Below are positions 17,091-25,849 of a stretch of DNA of 64,000 nt, in pieces. Source of the DNA: Eggerthella sp. YY7918. GTDB lineage: Bacteria > Actinomycetota > Coriobacteriia > Coriobacteriales > Eggerthellaceae. The stretch is from the NCBI RefSeq assembly GCF_000270285.1, contig NC_015738.1, forward strand, positions 992,001 through 1,056,000. The letters run 5' to 3'. The position numbers and the translations under genes are program-made. The notes beneath the pieces are model-generated. The model was not told the origin of the DNA. It did no database searches and was given only the letters and a program-made list of their open reading frames with translations. How positions within the stretch are numbered: position 1 is the first letter of the stretch; each line of letters opens with the position of its first letter.

Positions 17091-17882
17091 TTGAATTATA
17101 GTTCCAGAGATCACACGTTTGTTATCTGTGCATATGGAGAAAGTTCTTTTCTTCAAGATTGCATCGTTTCGTTGCTCAATCAAACGGTTTCTTCTAGAGT
17201 AATTATTGCAACATCTACACCAAATGCTTTGATTCGCGATTTGGCTAATGAATACAATCTGAGTATGAACGTTAATAAGGAGAAAACAGGAATTGCTGGG
17301 GATTGGAACTATGCTTTAGCGTGTTGCAAAACCCCTTTGGCAACCATAGCTCACCAAGATGACATCTATTGCCGGGATTATACGGAAAGCATGCTTTCAC
17401 GAGTCAATAAAGCAGCAAATCCCCTGATTTACTTTTCGGATTATGGCGAATTATTAAAAGAGCAATTTGTTGAATTCTCTACAATGTTGAGAGTTAAAAG
17501 AATCATGCTTGCACCTTTAAAACGACCTTCTAATGCCAGTAGTGCACCTGCAAGGCGGTTAAGCTTAGCGTTGGGTAATCCAATCTGCTGCCCTTCTGTT
17601 ACATATGTTTTAGATGCCCTGGATCAGCCGCTTTTTAATTCTGGAATGAGGAGTAATCTCGACTGGGACACGTGGGAGCGTCTTTCTAGAAAAAAGGGGG
17701 AGTTTATATATGATTCCTCCATCAGGATGTACCATCGTATACATGATGCCTCAGAAACATCGGCTTGTATTGCTGACAATATTCGGTTTCAAGAGGATTT
17801 AGATATGCTTAAGAGATTTTGGCCAAAGCCTATAGCCTATTTTATTAATCATATATATGCTACTGCGCAGCGTTATAATTAG
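17091..17882 (+). CDS. GT2-like glycosyltransferase
   Basis: This is a 263-residue GT-A-type protein. The start is TTG at 17091 with TAGGTAGG upstream. The N-terminus HTFVICAYGESSFLQDCIVSLLNQ matches the first strand and helix of GT2 enzymes, and ATIAHQDDIYCRDY carries the metal-binding Asp-Asp. The segment NLDWDTWERLSRKKGEF and a late MYHRIHDASETS match the acceptor-side and C-terminal His region seen in related capsule transferases. It stands alone, with about 250 bases on each side, and is somewhat short for the family, but no frameshift is visible. Specificity is unknown. Confidence 0.75.
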   Translation: MNYSSRDHTFVICAYGESSFLQDCIVSLLNQTVSSRVIIATSTPNALIRDLANEYNLSMNVNKEKTGIAGDWNYALACCKTPLATIAHQDDIYCRDYTESMLSRVNKAANPLIYFSDYGELLKEQFVEFSTMLRVKRIMLAPLKRPSNASSAPARRLSLALGNPICCPSVTYVLDALDQPLFNSGMRSNLDWDTWERLSRKKGEFIYDSSIRMYHRIHDASETSACIADNIRFQEDLDMLKRFWPKPIAYFINHIYATAQRYN

Positions 17883-18089
17883 TTATTTGTTCAGTAGCCT
17901 TATATGTAGAAGGCAAAGCAGCGTGTTTGGATATTTTATAAGCTTGCTTATGAGATTCTAACTAGGAGCCATAGGCTGTTGACTAGCGCTTAAGCGGACA
18001 TTTCTTAAAATTGTTGGCGTTAGGTTAAGATATTGTCGCGATATCGGGAGAGAAGAGTCTTTCGATATCACCCTGCATTTTCCTTTAGG

Positions 18090-18095
18090 TATAAT
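18090..18095 (+). promoter_or_regulatory. Perfect -10 hexamer before the rhamnose-glycan operon
   Basis: A consensus TATAAT lies 38 bases upstream of the GTG at 18134, which begins a long run of closely spaced rightward genes. No convincing -35 hexamer is found 16 to 18 bases upstream, so either another sigma factor or an activator would be needed. Tentative. Confidence 0.35.
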
Positions 18096-18133
18096 ATTAA
18101 TTCAAGACGACAACCCATTAAAAAGGATCATCT

Positions 18134-18835
18134 GTGAAAACCCTGCTTATCATACCTGCATACAATGAGGAGGAATCGCTAAAAAATACAGTCGATTCGG
18201 TTCTTCGTTGTGTTTCTCAGATTGATTTGCTTGTAGTCAACGATGGTTCACGTGATGGCACGGTACGTGTTTGTCGTGAAAATAATTATCCGTTCCTTGA
18301 CCTTTCGACGAATCTCGGGTTGGCGGGAGCATTTCAAGCGGGAATGAAGTATGCCTATCGACATGGGTATGACTGTGCTATCCAGTTTGATGCCGATGGC
18401 CAACATTTGCCGGAGTATATCGAACCTTTGGTGGAAGCTACTAAAACATGCGATATTGCAATAGGTTCGCGTTATATCGACAAAAGGAAGCCCATTTCGT
18501 TACGTATGCTTGGAAGTAGATTGATACAGGCGGCTATTAAGCTAACCACCGGCAAGCGCCTTACTGACCCAACTTCTGGCATGCGAGCATTCAATGCTCG
18601 CATGATTGAGCAAATGGCCCTTGGTCTCAATTTTGGACCTGAGCCTGATACGGTTTCTTACCTTATTAAGCGTGCAGATGCAAAAGTGGTTGAAGTGCCG
18701 GTTGAGATGGCGGAGCGCGCTGCAGGGGAGAGTTATCTAAATCCATGGTCGTCGGCGGTGTATATGCTGCGTATGGCTATCTCGATACTTTTTATCCAAT
18801 TTTTCAGGAAGCGTATCGGGGGTGAGAAAAAATGA
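18134..18835 (+). CDS. Polyprenol-phosphate glycosyltransferase (DPM1/GtrB-like GT2)
   Basis: This 233-residue GT2 enzyme belongs to the dolichyl-phosphate-mannose-synthase-like group. It moves a sugar from a nucleotide donor to polyprenyl phosphate on the inner face of the membrane. Motifs are LLIIPAYNEEESL, LVVNDGSRDGT, NLGLAGAFQAGMKYA, IQFDADGQHLPE (Asp-x-Asp) and DPTSGMRAFN. Its C-terminus has a basic amphipathic end rather than the paired membrane helices of GtrB. The start GTG has AAGGATC upstream. It overlaps the DUF2304 gene by four bases, a pairing that recurs in bacterial glycan loci. Confidence 0.88.
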   Translation: MKTLLIIPAYNEEESLKNTVDSVLRCVSQIDLLVVNDGSRDGTVRVCRENNYPFLDLSTNLGLAGAFQAGMKYAYRHGYDCAIQFDADGQHLPEYIEPLVEATKTCDIAIGSRYIDKRKPISLRMLGSRLIQAAIKLTTGKRLTDPTSGMRAFNARMIEQMALGLNFGPEPDTVSYLIKRADAKVVEVPVEMAERAAGESYLNPWSSAVYMLRMAISILFIQFFRKRIGGEKK

Positions 18836-19236
18836 CATCAGCTCTTCAGGTGACGCTTTTTATAGTCTCTCTACTTACGTTAATATTTATTACGAGAAAA
18901 GTCAGAAATGCAAAAGTTAAGCTCGAAGATTCTATCTTTTGGTTTTGTATCGCAGGCCTCTTGCTCATTGTCAGCATTTTTCCGGGAATATTCTTCTTTC
19001 TGTCAGATGTGGCAGGAACATATTCGACGGTCAATTTTGTCTTCTTGTTCTTCATCTTTGTCCTGCTTATCCAAAGTTTTAACTTAAGCATGCGTGTTTC
19101 TCAGTTGGATACAAAACTGAAGGAACTTACGCAGCAATTGGCTATAGAGAAGTTCGAGCGCCATATGAACGACAGGAAGCGTAATATAAGTGAAGAGGTC
19201 ATAAACGGTTCGCAAGACGACGAGACCTCGCGTTAA
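18832..19236 (+). CDS. DUF2304 small membrane protein
   Basis: This 134-residue protein has three hydrophobic segments (about 5-20, 36-58 and 65-83) and a C-terminal coiled-coil-like tail containing [15 protein letters not shown]. Both size and layout match DUF2304. Genes of this family usually sit next to DPM1-like glycosyltransferases, as here with a four-base overlap. The protein probably anchors or assists that enzyme at the membrane; a flippase role for the lipid-linked sugar is another possibility. Direct function is not established. Confidence 0.8.
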   Translation: MTSALQVTLFIVSLLTLIFITRKVRNAKVKLEDSIFWFCIAGLLLIVSIFPGIFFFLSDVAGTYSTVNFVFLFFIFVLLIQSFNLSMRVSQLDTKLKELTQQLAIEKFERHMNDRKRNISEEVINGSQDDETSR

Positions 19237-19271
19237 TCTGGAATTGTTCGGTCACTACATACGGAGGTTTC

Positions 19272-20174
19272 ATGAAAGGTATAATCCTTGCAGGCGGATC
19301 GGGGACGCGTCTGTATCCGCTTACGACGGTTACCAGCAAACAATTGCTTCCGGTGTACGATAAGCCAATGATTTACTATCCACTGTCGGTGCTTATGATG
19401 GCAGGAATAAAGGATATCCTCATCATCTCAACACCCACGGACCTTCCAAACTTTCAACGCTTGCTGAAAGATGGTTCTGATTACGGAGTCCATCTTTCGT
19501 ATGCGGAGCAGCCTTCTCCGGATGGCCTAGCGCAGGCATTTATTATTGGCGAAGAGTTTATCGATAGTGATTCATGTGCGCTTGTACTCGGGGATAATAT
19601 CTTTTATGGCAACGGTCTTAAATCTCATTTGCGTCGTGCAGTTAAAGATGCTCAAATGAGTGGCGGTGCCACTGTGTTCGGTTATCATGTGGACGATCCC
19701 GAGCGCTTTGGTGTCGTTGAGTTTGACGAAAACTTCAATGCGGTATCAATTGAGGAGAAGCCTAAGCACCCTAAATCGAATTACGCGGTGACGGGGCTGT
19801 ATTTTTATGATGCACGGGTATGTGAATTTGCGAAACAGGTTAAACCATCTGATCGGGGTGAGCTTGAAATTACCACTCTTAACCAGATGTATTTGAATGA
19901 TGGATCGCTCAACGTTGTAACGCTTGGCAGGGGGTATGCTTGGCTCGATACGGGTACGATGGAGTCGTTGTTTGAAGCCAGCGAATTTGTGCGCGCAGTT
20001 GAGCGGAGTCAAGGTTTGTCCGTTTCTGTTGTTGAAGAAATTGCTTACGAGAACGGCTGGATTGATAAAACGCGCTTGGAAAAGGCTGCTGAAAAATATG
20101 GGAAGTCTGCGTATGGTCAACACCTTATGAAAGTAGCTGCCGGGAAAATTATCTTACACCAGGAGTGTGACTAA
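19272..20174 (+). CDS. rmlA: Glucose-1-phosphate thymidylyltransferase
   Basis: RmlA makes dTDP-glucose from dTTP and glucose-1-phosphate, the first step of dTDP-L-rhamnose synthesis. The 300-residue protein shows the family start [18 protein letters not shown], then [57 protein letters not shown] and [12 protein letters not shown]. The start ATG has GGAGG at 19262-19266. It is followed by rmlD one base after its stop, then rmlB and rmlC, so the whole pathway lies in one operon. Confidence 0.96.
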   Translation: MKGIILAGGSGTRLYPLTTVTSKQLLPVYDKPMIYYPLSVLMMAGIKDILIISTPTDLPNFQRLLKDGSDYGVHLSYAEQPSPDGLAQAFIIGEEFIDSDSCALVLGDNIFYGNGLKSHLRRAVKDAQMSGGATVFGYHVDDPERFGVVEFDENFNAVSIEEKPKHPKSNYAVTGLYFYDARVCEFAKQVKPSDRGELEITTLNQMYLNDGSLNVVTLGRGYAWLDTGTMESLFEASEFVRAVERSQGLSVSVVEEIAYENGWIDKTRLEKAAEKYGKSAYGQHLMKVAAGKIILHQECD

Positions 20175-20175
20175 C

Positions 20176-21081
20176 GTGAAAATACTGGTGACGGGTGCGC
20201 GTGGGCAGCTTGGTAATGAGCTGAAGCGCTTGTTTGACACCATGCGCGCAGAAATAGGTTCTATCGATAATGTATATGTAAATGCGGAAGTCGATTATGT
20301 TGACTACGATGATTTGGATATTTCTGATGCTGTTGCAGTGAGGACATGGCTTGACCAGCACGGCCCCTATCAACTGATTATTAATTGTGCAGCTATTACC
20401 AATGTGGATGGTTGTGAGCGTGATGAAGCAGGTGCGTATCGCGTGAATGCAATGGGTGCAGAAAATCTTGCACGTGCCGCGGAGTCGAGCGCGGCCAAGT
20501 TTGTACATGTTTCTACGGACTATGTATTTCCCGGAGTCGATCCCATTTCTCGCACTGAGGATGACGCAGTTCGCCCAATTTCCGCGTATGGACGTACTAA
20601 GTGGGCAGGGGAGGTTCTGGTTCGTTCGTCATGTTCTCGGGCGTTTATTGTTCGTACGGCGTGGCTGTACGGCTATGTTGGCAAGAACTTCGTTAAAACT
20701 ATGATGCGCCTCGCTCGAGAAGCTGGGAAAATTAGTGTAGTGGCTGACCAGTATGGTAATCCGACATCTGCAAATGACCTTGCATATGAAATACTGAAGA
20801 TCGCAGCTACCGAAGAATACGGAACCTACCACGCTACGAACAAGGGGACTTGTAGCTGGTTTGACTTTGCCTGTGCCATTGTAGATGGCGTAGGTATCTC
20901 TTGTGAAAAGGAAAGCCTTACCAGCGCAGAATATAAACAACGTTTTCCTCAAAGTGCCGATAGGCCTGCATTTTCTTCGTTGGAAAATAAGCATCTTGCA
21001 AACACCGTTGGTGATGAAATGCGTCCTTGGCAAGATGCGCTTGCTGACTATCTAAAAAACTTGCCGGAATTGGAAGGTTAA
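20176..21081 (+). CDS. rmlD: dTDP-4-dehydrorhamnose reductase
   Basis: RmlD is the NADPH-dependent reductase that completes dTDP-L-rhamnose. The 301-residue protein starts with the Rossmann motif KILVTGARGQLGNEL and contains LIINCAAITNVDGCE, KFVHVSTDYVFPG, the catalytic Tyr-x3-Lys in SAYGRTKWAGE, and VRTAWLYG. GTG at 20176 is preferred over GTG at 20167. AGGAG at 20161-20165 is correctly spaced only for the later one, which follows the rmlA stop by one base. The central helix region carries a typical ADQYGNPTSANDLA. Confidence 0.94.
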   Translation: MKILVTGARGQLGNELKRLFDTMRAEIGSIDNVYVNAEVDYVDYDDLDISDAVAVRTWLDQHGPYQLIINCAAITNVDGCERDEAGAYRVNAMGAENLARAAESSAAKFVHVSTDYVFPGVDPISRTEDDAVRPISAYGRTKWAGEVLVRSSCSRAFIVRTAWLYGYVGKNFVKTMMRLAREAGKISVVADQYGNPTSANDLAYEILKIAATEEYGTYHATNKGTCSWFDFACAIVDGVGISCEKESLTSAEYKQRFPQSADRPAFSSLENKHLANTVGDEMRPWQDALADYLKNLPELEG

Positions 21082-21083
21082 AA

Positions 21084-22151
21084 GTGAAGACATATTTTGT
21101 AACTGGTGGTGCGGGTTTTATTGGCTCAAACTTCGTACTCTATATGATGGAAAAGTATGACGATATCCGCATCGTCAACGTCGATGCTCTGACCTATGCA
21201 GGAAACTTGGAAAATCTGCAATCCATCGAAGGCGACAGGCGGCATATTTTCGTTCAGGCTGACATTCGGGACAAAGCAAAGATGGAGGAATTGTTTTTGG
21301 CCTATCAGCCTGATTATGTCGTAAACTTTGCTGCGGAATCGCACGTTGACCGCTCTATCGAAACTCCCGAGGTTTTTGCGGATACGAACGTTATAGGTAC
21401 GGTAACGCTTCTCAATGTTGCTAAAGCTGCTTGGGAAAAGCCTGATGGCAACTTTGGCAAGCGCAAGTTTTTACAGGTTGGGACAGACGAGGTGTATGGT
21501 TCGCTGCCGCTTGACGAGCCCGATACCTTTTTCCGTGAGGATACCCCGCTCAACCCCCATAGTCCTTATTCTGCCTCAAAAGCTGCGGCGGATATGTTTG
21601 TTAAGGCCTACGGGGATACGTATGGGTTCCCCGTCAATATTACTCGCTGCTCGAATAATTACGGGCCATTCCAGTTTCCGGAAAAACTAATACCGCTCAT
21701 GATCAATAACGCACTTCATCATAAGGGTTTGCCTGTATACGGTGATGGATTAAATGTTCGTGACTGGTTATATGTTGAAGACCACTGTAAGGCAATTGAT
21801 ATGGTTCTTTCCCAAGGTAGGTTGGGTGAGGTCTACAACATAGGTGGGCACAATGAACGACCCAATATTTTTATCGTAAAAAAGATAATCGAAGAATGCG
21901 CTCAAGCGGTTGATGATATTCGGATTACTGAGGATCTTATAACGTACGTAGAGGATCGCAAGGGTCATGATCGACGCTATGGTATTGCACCCGATAAGAT
22001 TAAAGCTGACCTTGGCTGGTACCCTGAGACGGCTTTTGAAGTGGGTATCGTGAAAACCATTCAGTGGTACCTGGAGAATGCTGACTGGGTTTCAAACGTT
22101 ACGAGTGGGGCGTATCAAGACTATTATGCAAAAATGTACGAAGGAAGATAG
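21084..22151 (+). CDS. rmlB: dTDP-glucose 4,6-dehydratase
   Basis: RmlB converts dTDP-glucose to dTDP-4-keto-6-deoxyglucose. The 355-residue protein has the NAD-binding TYFVTGGAGFIGSNFV, NVDALTYAGN, the FAAESHVDRSI motif, QVGTDEVYGSL (catalytic Thr, Asp, Glu), SPYSASKAAADM (Tyr-x3-Lys) and RCSNNYGPFQFPEKLIPL. All expected active-site residues are present. The start is GTG at 21084 with GGAAGG at 21072-21077, two bases after the rmlD stop. Confidence 0.96.
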   Translation: MKTYFVTGGAGFIGSNFVLYMMEKYDDIRIVNVDALTYAGNLENLQSIEGDRRHIFVQADIRDKAKMEELFLAYQPDYVVNFAAESHVDRSIETPEVFADTNVIGTVTLLNVAKAAWEKPDGNFGKRKFLQVGTDEVYGSLPLDEPDTFFREDTPLNPHSPYSASKAAADMFVKAYGDTYGFPVNITRCSNNYGPFQFPEKLIPLMINNALHHKGLPVYGDGLNVRDWLYVEDHCKAIDMVLSQGRLGEVYNIGGHNERPNIFIVKKIIEECAQAVDDIRITEDLITYVEDRKGHDRRYGIAPDKIKADLGWYPETAFEVGIVKTIQWYLENADWVSNVTSGAYQDYYAKMYEGR

Positions 22152-22158
22152 GGAATAC

Positions 22159-22743
22159 ATGCAGTCTGTCGTTTCGGGGAACTTTACTTTTACCAAGACA
22201 TCTATCGACGGCGTGATCATTGTTGATGTTATATCGTACGGCGATGAACGTGGCTATTTTATGGAGACATATAAGGAGCCTGATTTCATGAAGGGTGGGA
22301 TTGATGCACGCTTTGTGCAGGATAACCAGTCCTCTTCGACAAAGGGGGTTTTACGCGGGCTCCATTTCCAAATTGAGCACCCACAGGCAAAACTTGTTCG
22401 GGTGATTTCAGGCGAAGTGTTCGATGTGGCGGTTGACTTGCGCAAGGGTAGTCCTACCTTTGGTAAATGGGAAGGCGTGGTTTTGTCGGCGGAAAATAAG
22501 CGTCAGTTTTTTATTCCTCGCGGCTTCGCACATGGCTTTTTGGTGCTTTCTGATACTGCAGAATTTTGCTACAAGTGCGATGATATATACCACCCCAATG
22601 ATGAGGGCGGTCTTATGTGGAACGACCCCGCAATTAATATTGAGTGGCCCGCCTTGCAAGGAGACGATGTCTTTGACGAATCAAAGGTCATTCTAAGTAA
22701 GAAAGATGTGGAACATGCGCATCTCGGCAATCTAGCTGTCTAG
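22159..22743 (+). CDS. rmlC: dTDP-4-dehydrorhamnose 3,5-epimerase
   Basis: RmlC is a cupin-fold epimerase acting between RmlB and RmlD. The 194-residue protein shows GDERGYFMETYK, FVQDNQSSSTKGVLRGLHFQ (catalytic His after the Arg-Gly), KLVRVISGEVFDVAVDLRKGSPTFGKW and FIPRGFAHGFLVLSD. An upstream in-frame extension to 22078 overlaps rmlB. The ATG at 22159 is seven bases after the rmlB stop with TAGGGA before it, so it was chosen. It is the last gene of the rml set, though transcription may continue into the next genes. Confidence 0.95.
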   Translation: MQSVVSGNFTFTKTSIDGVIIVDVISYGDERGYFMETYKEPDFMKGGIDARFVQDNQSSSTKGVLRGLHFQIEHPQAKLVRVISGEVFDVAVDLRKGSPTFGKWEGVVLSAENKRQFFIPRGFAHGFLVLSDTAEFCYKCDDIYHPNDEGGLMWNDPAINIEWPALQGDDVFDESKVILSKKDVEHAHLGNLAV

Positions 22744-22912
22744 GGTGCTTCATTCAATTTGGTACAAGAAGAGAATTTAGGCAAGCAGGTAAAAGCCATA
22801 ATGTCTCACAATACCCCCGCATTAAGCGTCTATATTTTGATGAATGCACATCCATACGTTATCATGTGTCGTTGGACTTATGTATCTTTTTAAGAAGGCT
22901 TTGGAGAGATTG

Positions 22913-23929
22913 ATGATCTTTAAAGAGGCGCTGTATTCGGCCATTAGTAACACAGAGTATGGTAGAGCGATGCTTGAAGCTCGAGAACTTCGTCGGCTCA
23001 ATAAAAAAGTTGAAGCCGTACGTGCATCGGATTATCAGTTTATTGACCGAAGCACGGGAAGCGATAAGCTTTGCATCGTTCTTGCTGGTTATAAAGAATC
23101 TCTCTGGGATAATGTGTTTTTTCGGCTAGCTGATGCTGCGCCAGAGGATGTTGATGTATGTATCATGACGAGCGGTCTCGTGAACGAAAAGCTGAAAGAC
23201 ATAGCCAAGAACCATGGGTGGTCATATCTTTCAACAGACGTAAATCATCTATCACTTATTCAGAATCTCGCAATAGAGCTTCACCCGGCAGCGCAGTGGA
23301 TATTTAAGTTGGATGAAGATATATTTCTTCCGCATACTTTTTTTGAACCGCTAATCGAGACATACAAACTCGTTGAAAACGAAAGCTTTTTTCGCCCTGC
23401 ATTTGTATCACCGCTTATTAACGTGAGTTGTTATGGGCATATTCGCTTACTTGAAAAGTGCAATCTTATCGATGATTTTCGTGCGACAGGATTGAGTGAT
23501 GTGAAAGTTACTGATGGGATTCATCATAACAAGCAGGTTCTTGAGAGCGCTGAAGTTTCTAAATATCTCTGGGGGGCCACTCAACCTGTCTTGCGCGATG
23601 TAGATGGGCTTACAGATCAGTTTATGTCTGATGATCTGTCATACACTATCTGTTCGACAAGATATAGCATCGGCGCAATTTTGTTCACGCGACAAGCGTG
23701 GCATGAATTTGGCGGATTTCCTATAACTTTTGTGGGAAGCGAATTTGGTCTAGGCGACGATGAAGAGCATATCTGTCACTATGCCTGCTTTACGGGTCGG
23801 GTGATGGTGGTTAGTGAAAATGTCGTCGTCGGTCATCTTGGTTATGGCCCTCAGACCAAAGAAATGACGAAGTATTATGAGAGTCATAAAGATCGTTTTG
23901 TTTCGCCCCGCGAGAAGGGGAGTGAATAG
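22913..23929 (+). CDS. Putative GT2-like glycosyltransferase
   Basis: This 338-residue protein has a GT-A-like core. KLCIVLAGYKESLWDNV looks like the first strand, WIFKLDEDIFLPHTFFEPL contains an Asp-x-Asp-type metal motif, and LGDDEEHICHYACFTGR may supply the catalytic base. No membrane segment is seen. The ATG at 22913 was chosen because GGAGAG lies four bases upstream; the frame is open to 22844. A short hydrophobic piece upstream (MYLFKKALERLMIF) would be included by the start at 22880. It adjoins the DUF4422 gene (stop at 23929, next start at 23930), so they are probably translated together. Confidence 0.68.
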   Translation: MIFKEALYSAISNTEYGRAMLEARELRRLNKKVEAVRASDYQFIDRSTGSDKLCIVLAGYKESLWDNVFFRLADAAPEDVDVCIMTSGLVNEKLKDIAKNHGWSYLSTDVNHLSLIQNLAIELHPAAQWIFKLDEDIFLPHTFFEPLIETYKLVENESFFRPAFVSPLINVSCYGHIRLLEKCNLIDDFRATGLSDVKVTDGIHHNKQVLESAEVSKYLWGATQPVLRDVDGLTDQFMSDDLSYTICSTRYSIGAILFTRQAWHEFGGFPITFVGSEFGLGDDEEHICHYACFTGRVMVVSENVVVGHLGYGPQTKEMTKYYESHKDRFVSPREKGSE

Positions 23930-25819
23930 ATGACCGGTGCTGACAAGCCTAATATCAAGATACTGATATCTTGTCATAAAGAGGTACCACTGCCCGAGTC
24001 TGACATGTTCCTTCCGGTGCAGGTTGGGGCGACGAATACTTCCCAACGATTTGAAGGAATGCAGCCTGACGACGAGGGGTTTAATATCTCTGATAGAAAC
24101 TTTACTTTTTGTGAACTAACAGCTCAGTACTGGGCTTGGAAAAACCTTGATGCAGATTATTATGGATTGTGCCATTATCGACGGTACTTTTGTTTTGATG
24201 GTCTGACGCACGAAACCAATGATCATCTACAAATCGAAGAGGACTCTCTCTCGTCATTTACTTTTCGTGACTATCGGCTTGATGACGCTGATCTCATTGA
24301 AGAGAGCGTTATTGGGTGCGATCTAATCACGCCGCCCTATTGGGATATCTCGGAAGCCGTAACTCCTGATGGGATTAAACATACTATTCGTGAGCATATG
24401 GCTGCTTTCGGTCTTTTTTGTGAGGAGGACTTATCTCTTCTGCGAGAGATAGTTGCAGAGAAGCAACCGGAGTATCTCGTTGATTTGGACTCATACCTGA
24501 ATGGCAGGAAGTACTTGGGATACAACTGCTATATCATGAAAAAAGATTTATTTAACAGGTTCTGTGAGTTTGAGTTTAGTATTTTGCAGGAGTTTGATAA
24601 GCGATTCGATTATGAAGGTCTGACTACAACGCGAAAACGCGTCTGTGGATATATGGGTGAAATATTGTATAGCGTGTTTACGAGGCGCATTGAGGCCGAG
24701 TCTCAATACCATGTAAAACAGTACCCACTCATGTTCTTTCTCGACACCTCGGTTTCTTGTGCTCCAAAAGAGGTTAACGTTGAAGCAAAGGAGCCCATTA
24801 GAATCCTTTGGAGATATCGAGATAGGCCAGTAAGTCCGCTTGTCGTGAGTCTTGAAAGTTTATTAAGTCATATTCGCCAGGAAACAAAGTATGAAATTAC
24901 GTTCCTTCATGAAGAAGATTTCGTATTCGAGTCAGTTTTTAATGCCATTGATGCGTTTCCCGATAATGTGAGGATATGTCATTCTCAGTGGTCAGTTTTT
25001 AGGTATCCTCTTGAGATTCCCGACTTGTCTTTATCCGATTTTGATATCTTACAACCGCTTCTTATTCCGTGGTTAAGCGGGGGGTACGGTCAAGTGATTT
25101 GGATCGACGGGCTCGCTATTTTTCAGGATGATCCTGCGCGTTTGATCGATGGTATTCAGAGTGACATGCCATATGCTTGTATGCAAAATATTTTGCTCCA
25201 ACGCGAGTTGAATAAGCCAGCGATGAGTAATGTTTTGGATGAGTATAAGTTAGATGTTCGCTCCGACGCTATTCTTGATACGACAATAATGGTGGTCAAT
25301 TCTATGACTGCTCGACAGGAGATGAACCCAAAGGTACTCGCTGATGAGCTCACTACTCTAAGAAATGAATTCGTATATCTCAATCCTAAGCGAGAAGAGT
25401 ACAAACCGGAAATAAGGAAGAAAACGGAAGTTCCATCGGCTTATCTATTGGGTAATCAGGCCTTTAGGGCTCGGCTGTTACGGTTGACGCATTCTGTACC
25501 GATAGCGTTCGACGGAGCATCGACAAGTTTAGATTTGGCAGACACTGGGTTGTGGGCCAATGAGGAAACCTCCCAGGCTTGGAAAAAGGCCCAAAGACCC
25601 TTGCTGATTTATCCTGAATACGGAAAACCCCCACTGCTGAGTGCAAGCCAGCGTTTTCGTAAGGAGTTTTGGATGGCGGCGCGAAATACTTCCGTATATG
25701 AAGTATTGCTGGCCGAGGAGTTGGAGTACAAGCCGCTGGCTTTTAGAGAGGTTATTTTTCCAAGAGGAAGCAAAAGAAGGCAAGTTGCGAAAAAGCTTGT
25801 AAAACGCCTGCGTGGGTAG
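23930..25819 (+). CDS. DUF4422 protein with second GT8-like half
   Basis: This is a 629-residue soluble protein. The N-terminal part (about 8-250) matches DUF4422, found in capsule glycosyltransferases: IKILISCHKEVPLP, FCELTAQYWAWKNLDADYYGLCHYRRYF, and GYNCYIMKKDLFNRFCEF. The second half begins with IRILWRYRDRPVSPLVVSL. It contains YGQVIWIDGLAIFQDDPARL, which resembles the GT8 acceptor-side strand, where Asp-x-Asp would be expected but WIDGLAIF is seen. The two halves suggest a bifunctional transferase. The second assignment is weak because the metal motif is not canonical. It follows the previous gene without a gap. Confidence 0.72.
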   Translation: MTGADKPNIKILISCHKEVPLPESDMFLPVQVGATNTSQRFEGMQPDDEGFNISDRNFTFCELTAQYWAWKNLDADYYGLCHYRRYFCFDGLTHETNDHLQIEEDSLSSFTFRDYRLDDADLIEESVIGCDLITPPYWDISEAVTPDGIKHTIREHMAAFGLFCEEDLSLLREIVAEKQPEYLVDLDSYLNGRKYLGYNCYIMKKDLFNRFCEFEFSILQEFDKRFDYEGLTTTRKRVCGYMGEILYSVFTRRIEAESQYHVKQYPLMFFLDTSVSCAPKEVNVEAKEPIRILWRYRDRPVSPLVVSLESLLSHIRQETKYEITFLHEEDFVFESVFNAIDAFPDNVRICHSQWSVFRYPLEIPDLSLSDFDILQPLLIPWLSGGYGQVIWIDGLAIFQDDPARLIDGIQSDMPYACMQNILLQRELNKPAMSNVLDEYKLDVRSDAILDTTIMVVNSMTARQEMNPKVLADELTTLRNEFVYLNPKREEYKPEIRKKTEVPSAYLLGNQAFRARLLRLTHSVPIAFDGASTSLDLADTGLWANEETSQAWKKAQRPLLIYPEYGKPPLLSASQRFRKEFWMAARNTSVYEVLLAEELEYKPLAFREVIFPRGSKRRQVAKKLVKRLRG

Positions 25820-25849
25820 TGCTAAGACTGACTGACGGGAATAATTGAA

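Noticed and set aside
22801-22893. A 30-codon frame beginning MSHNTPALSVYILMNAHPY, similar to the start of a GT2 enzyme
   Set aside because: Too short to support a gene or a certain pseudogene. It stops before any second motif and overlaps the upstream region of the next gene. Possible remnant only.
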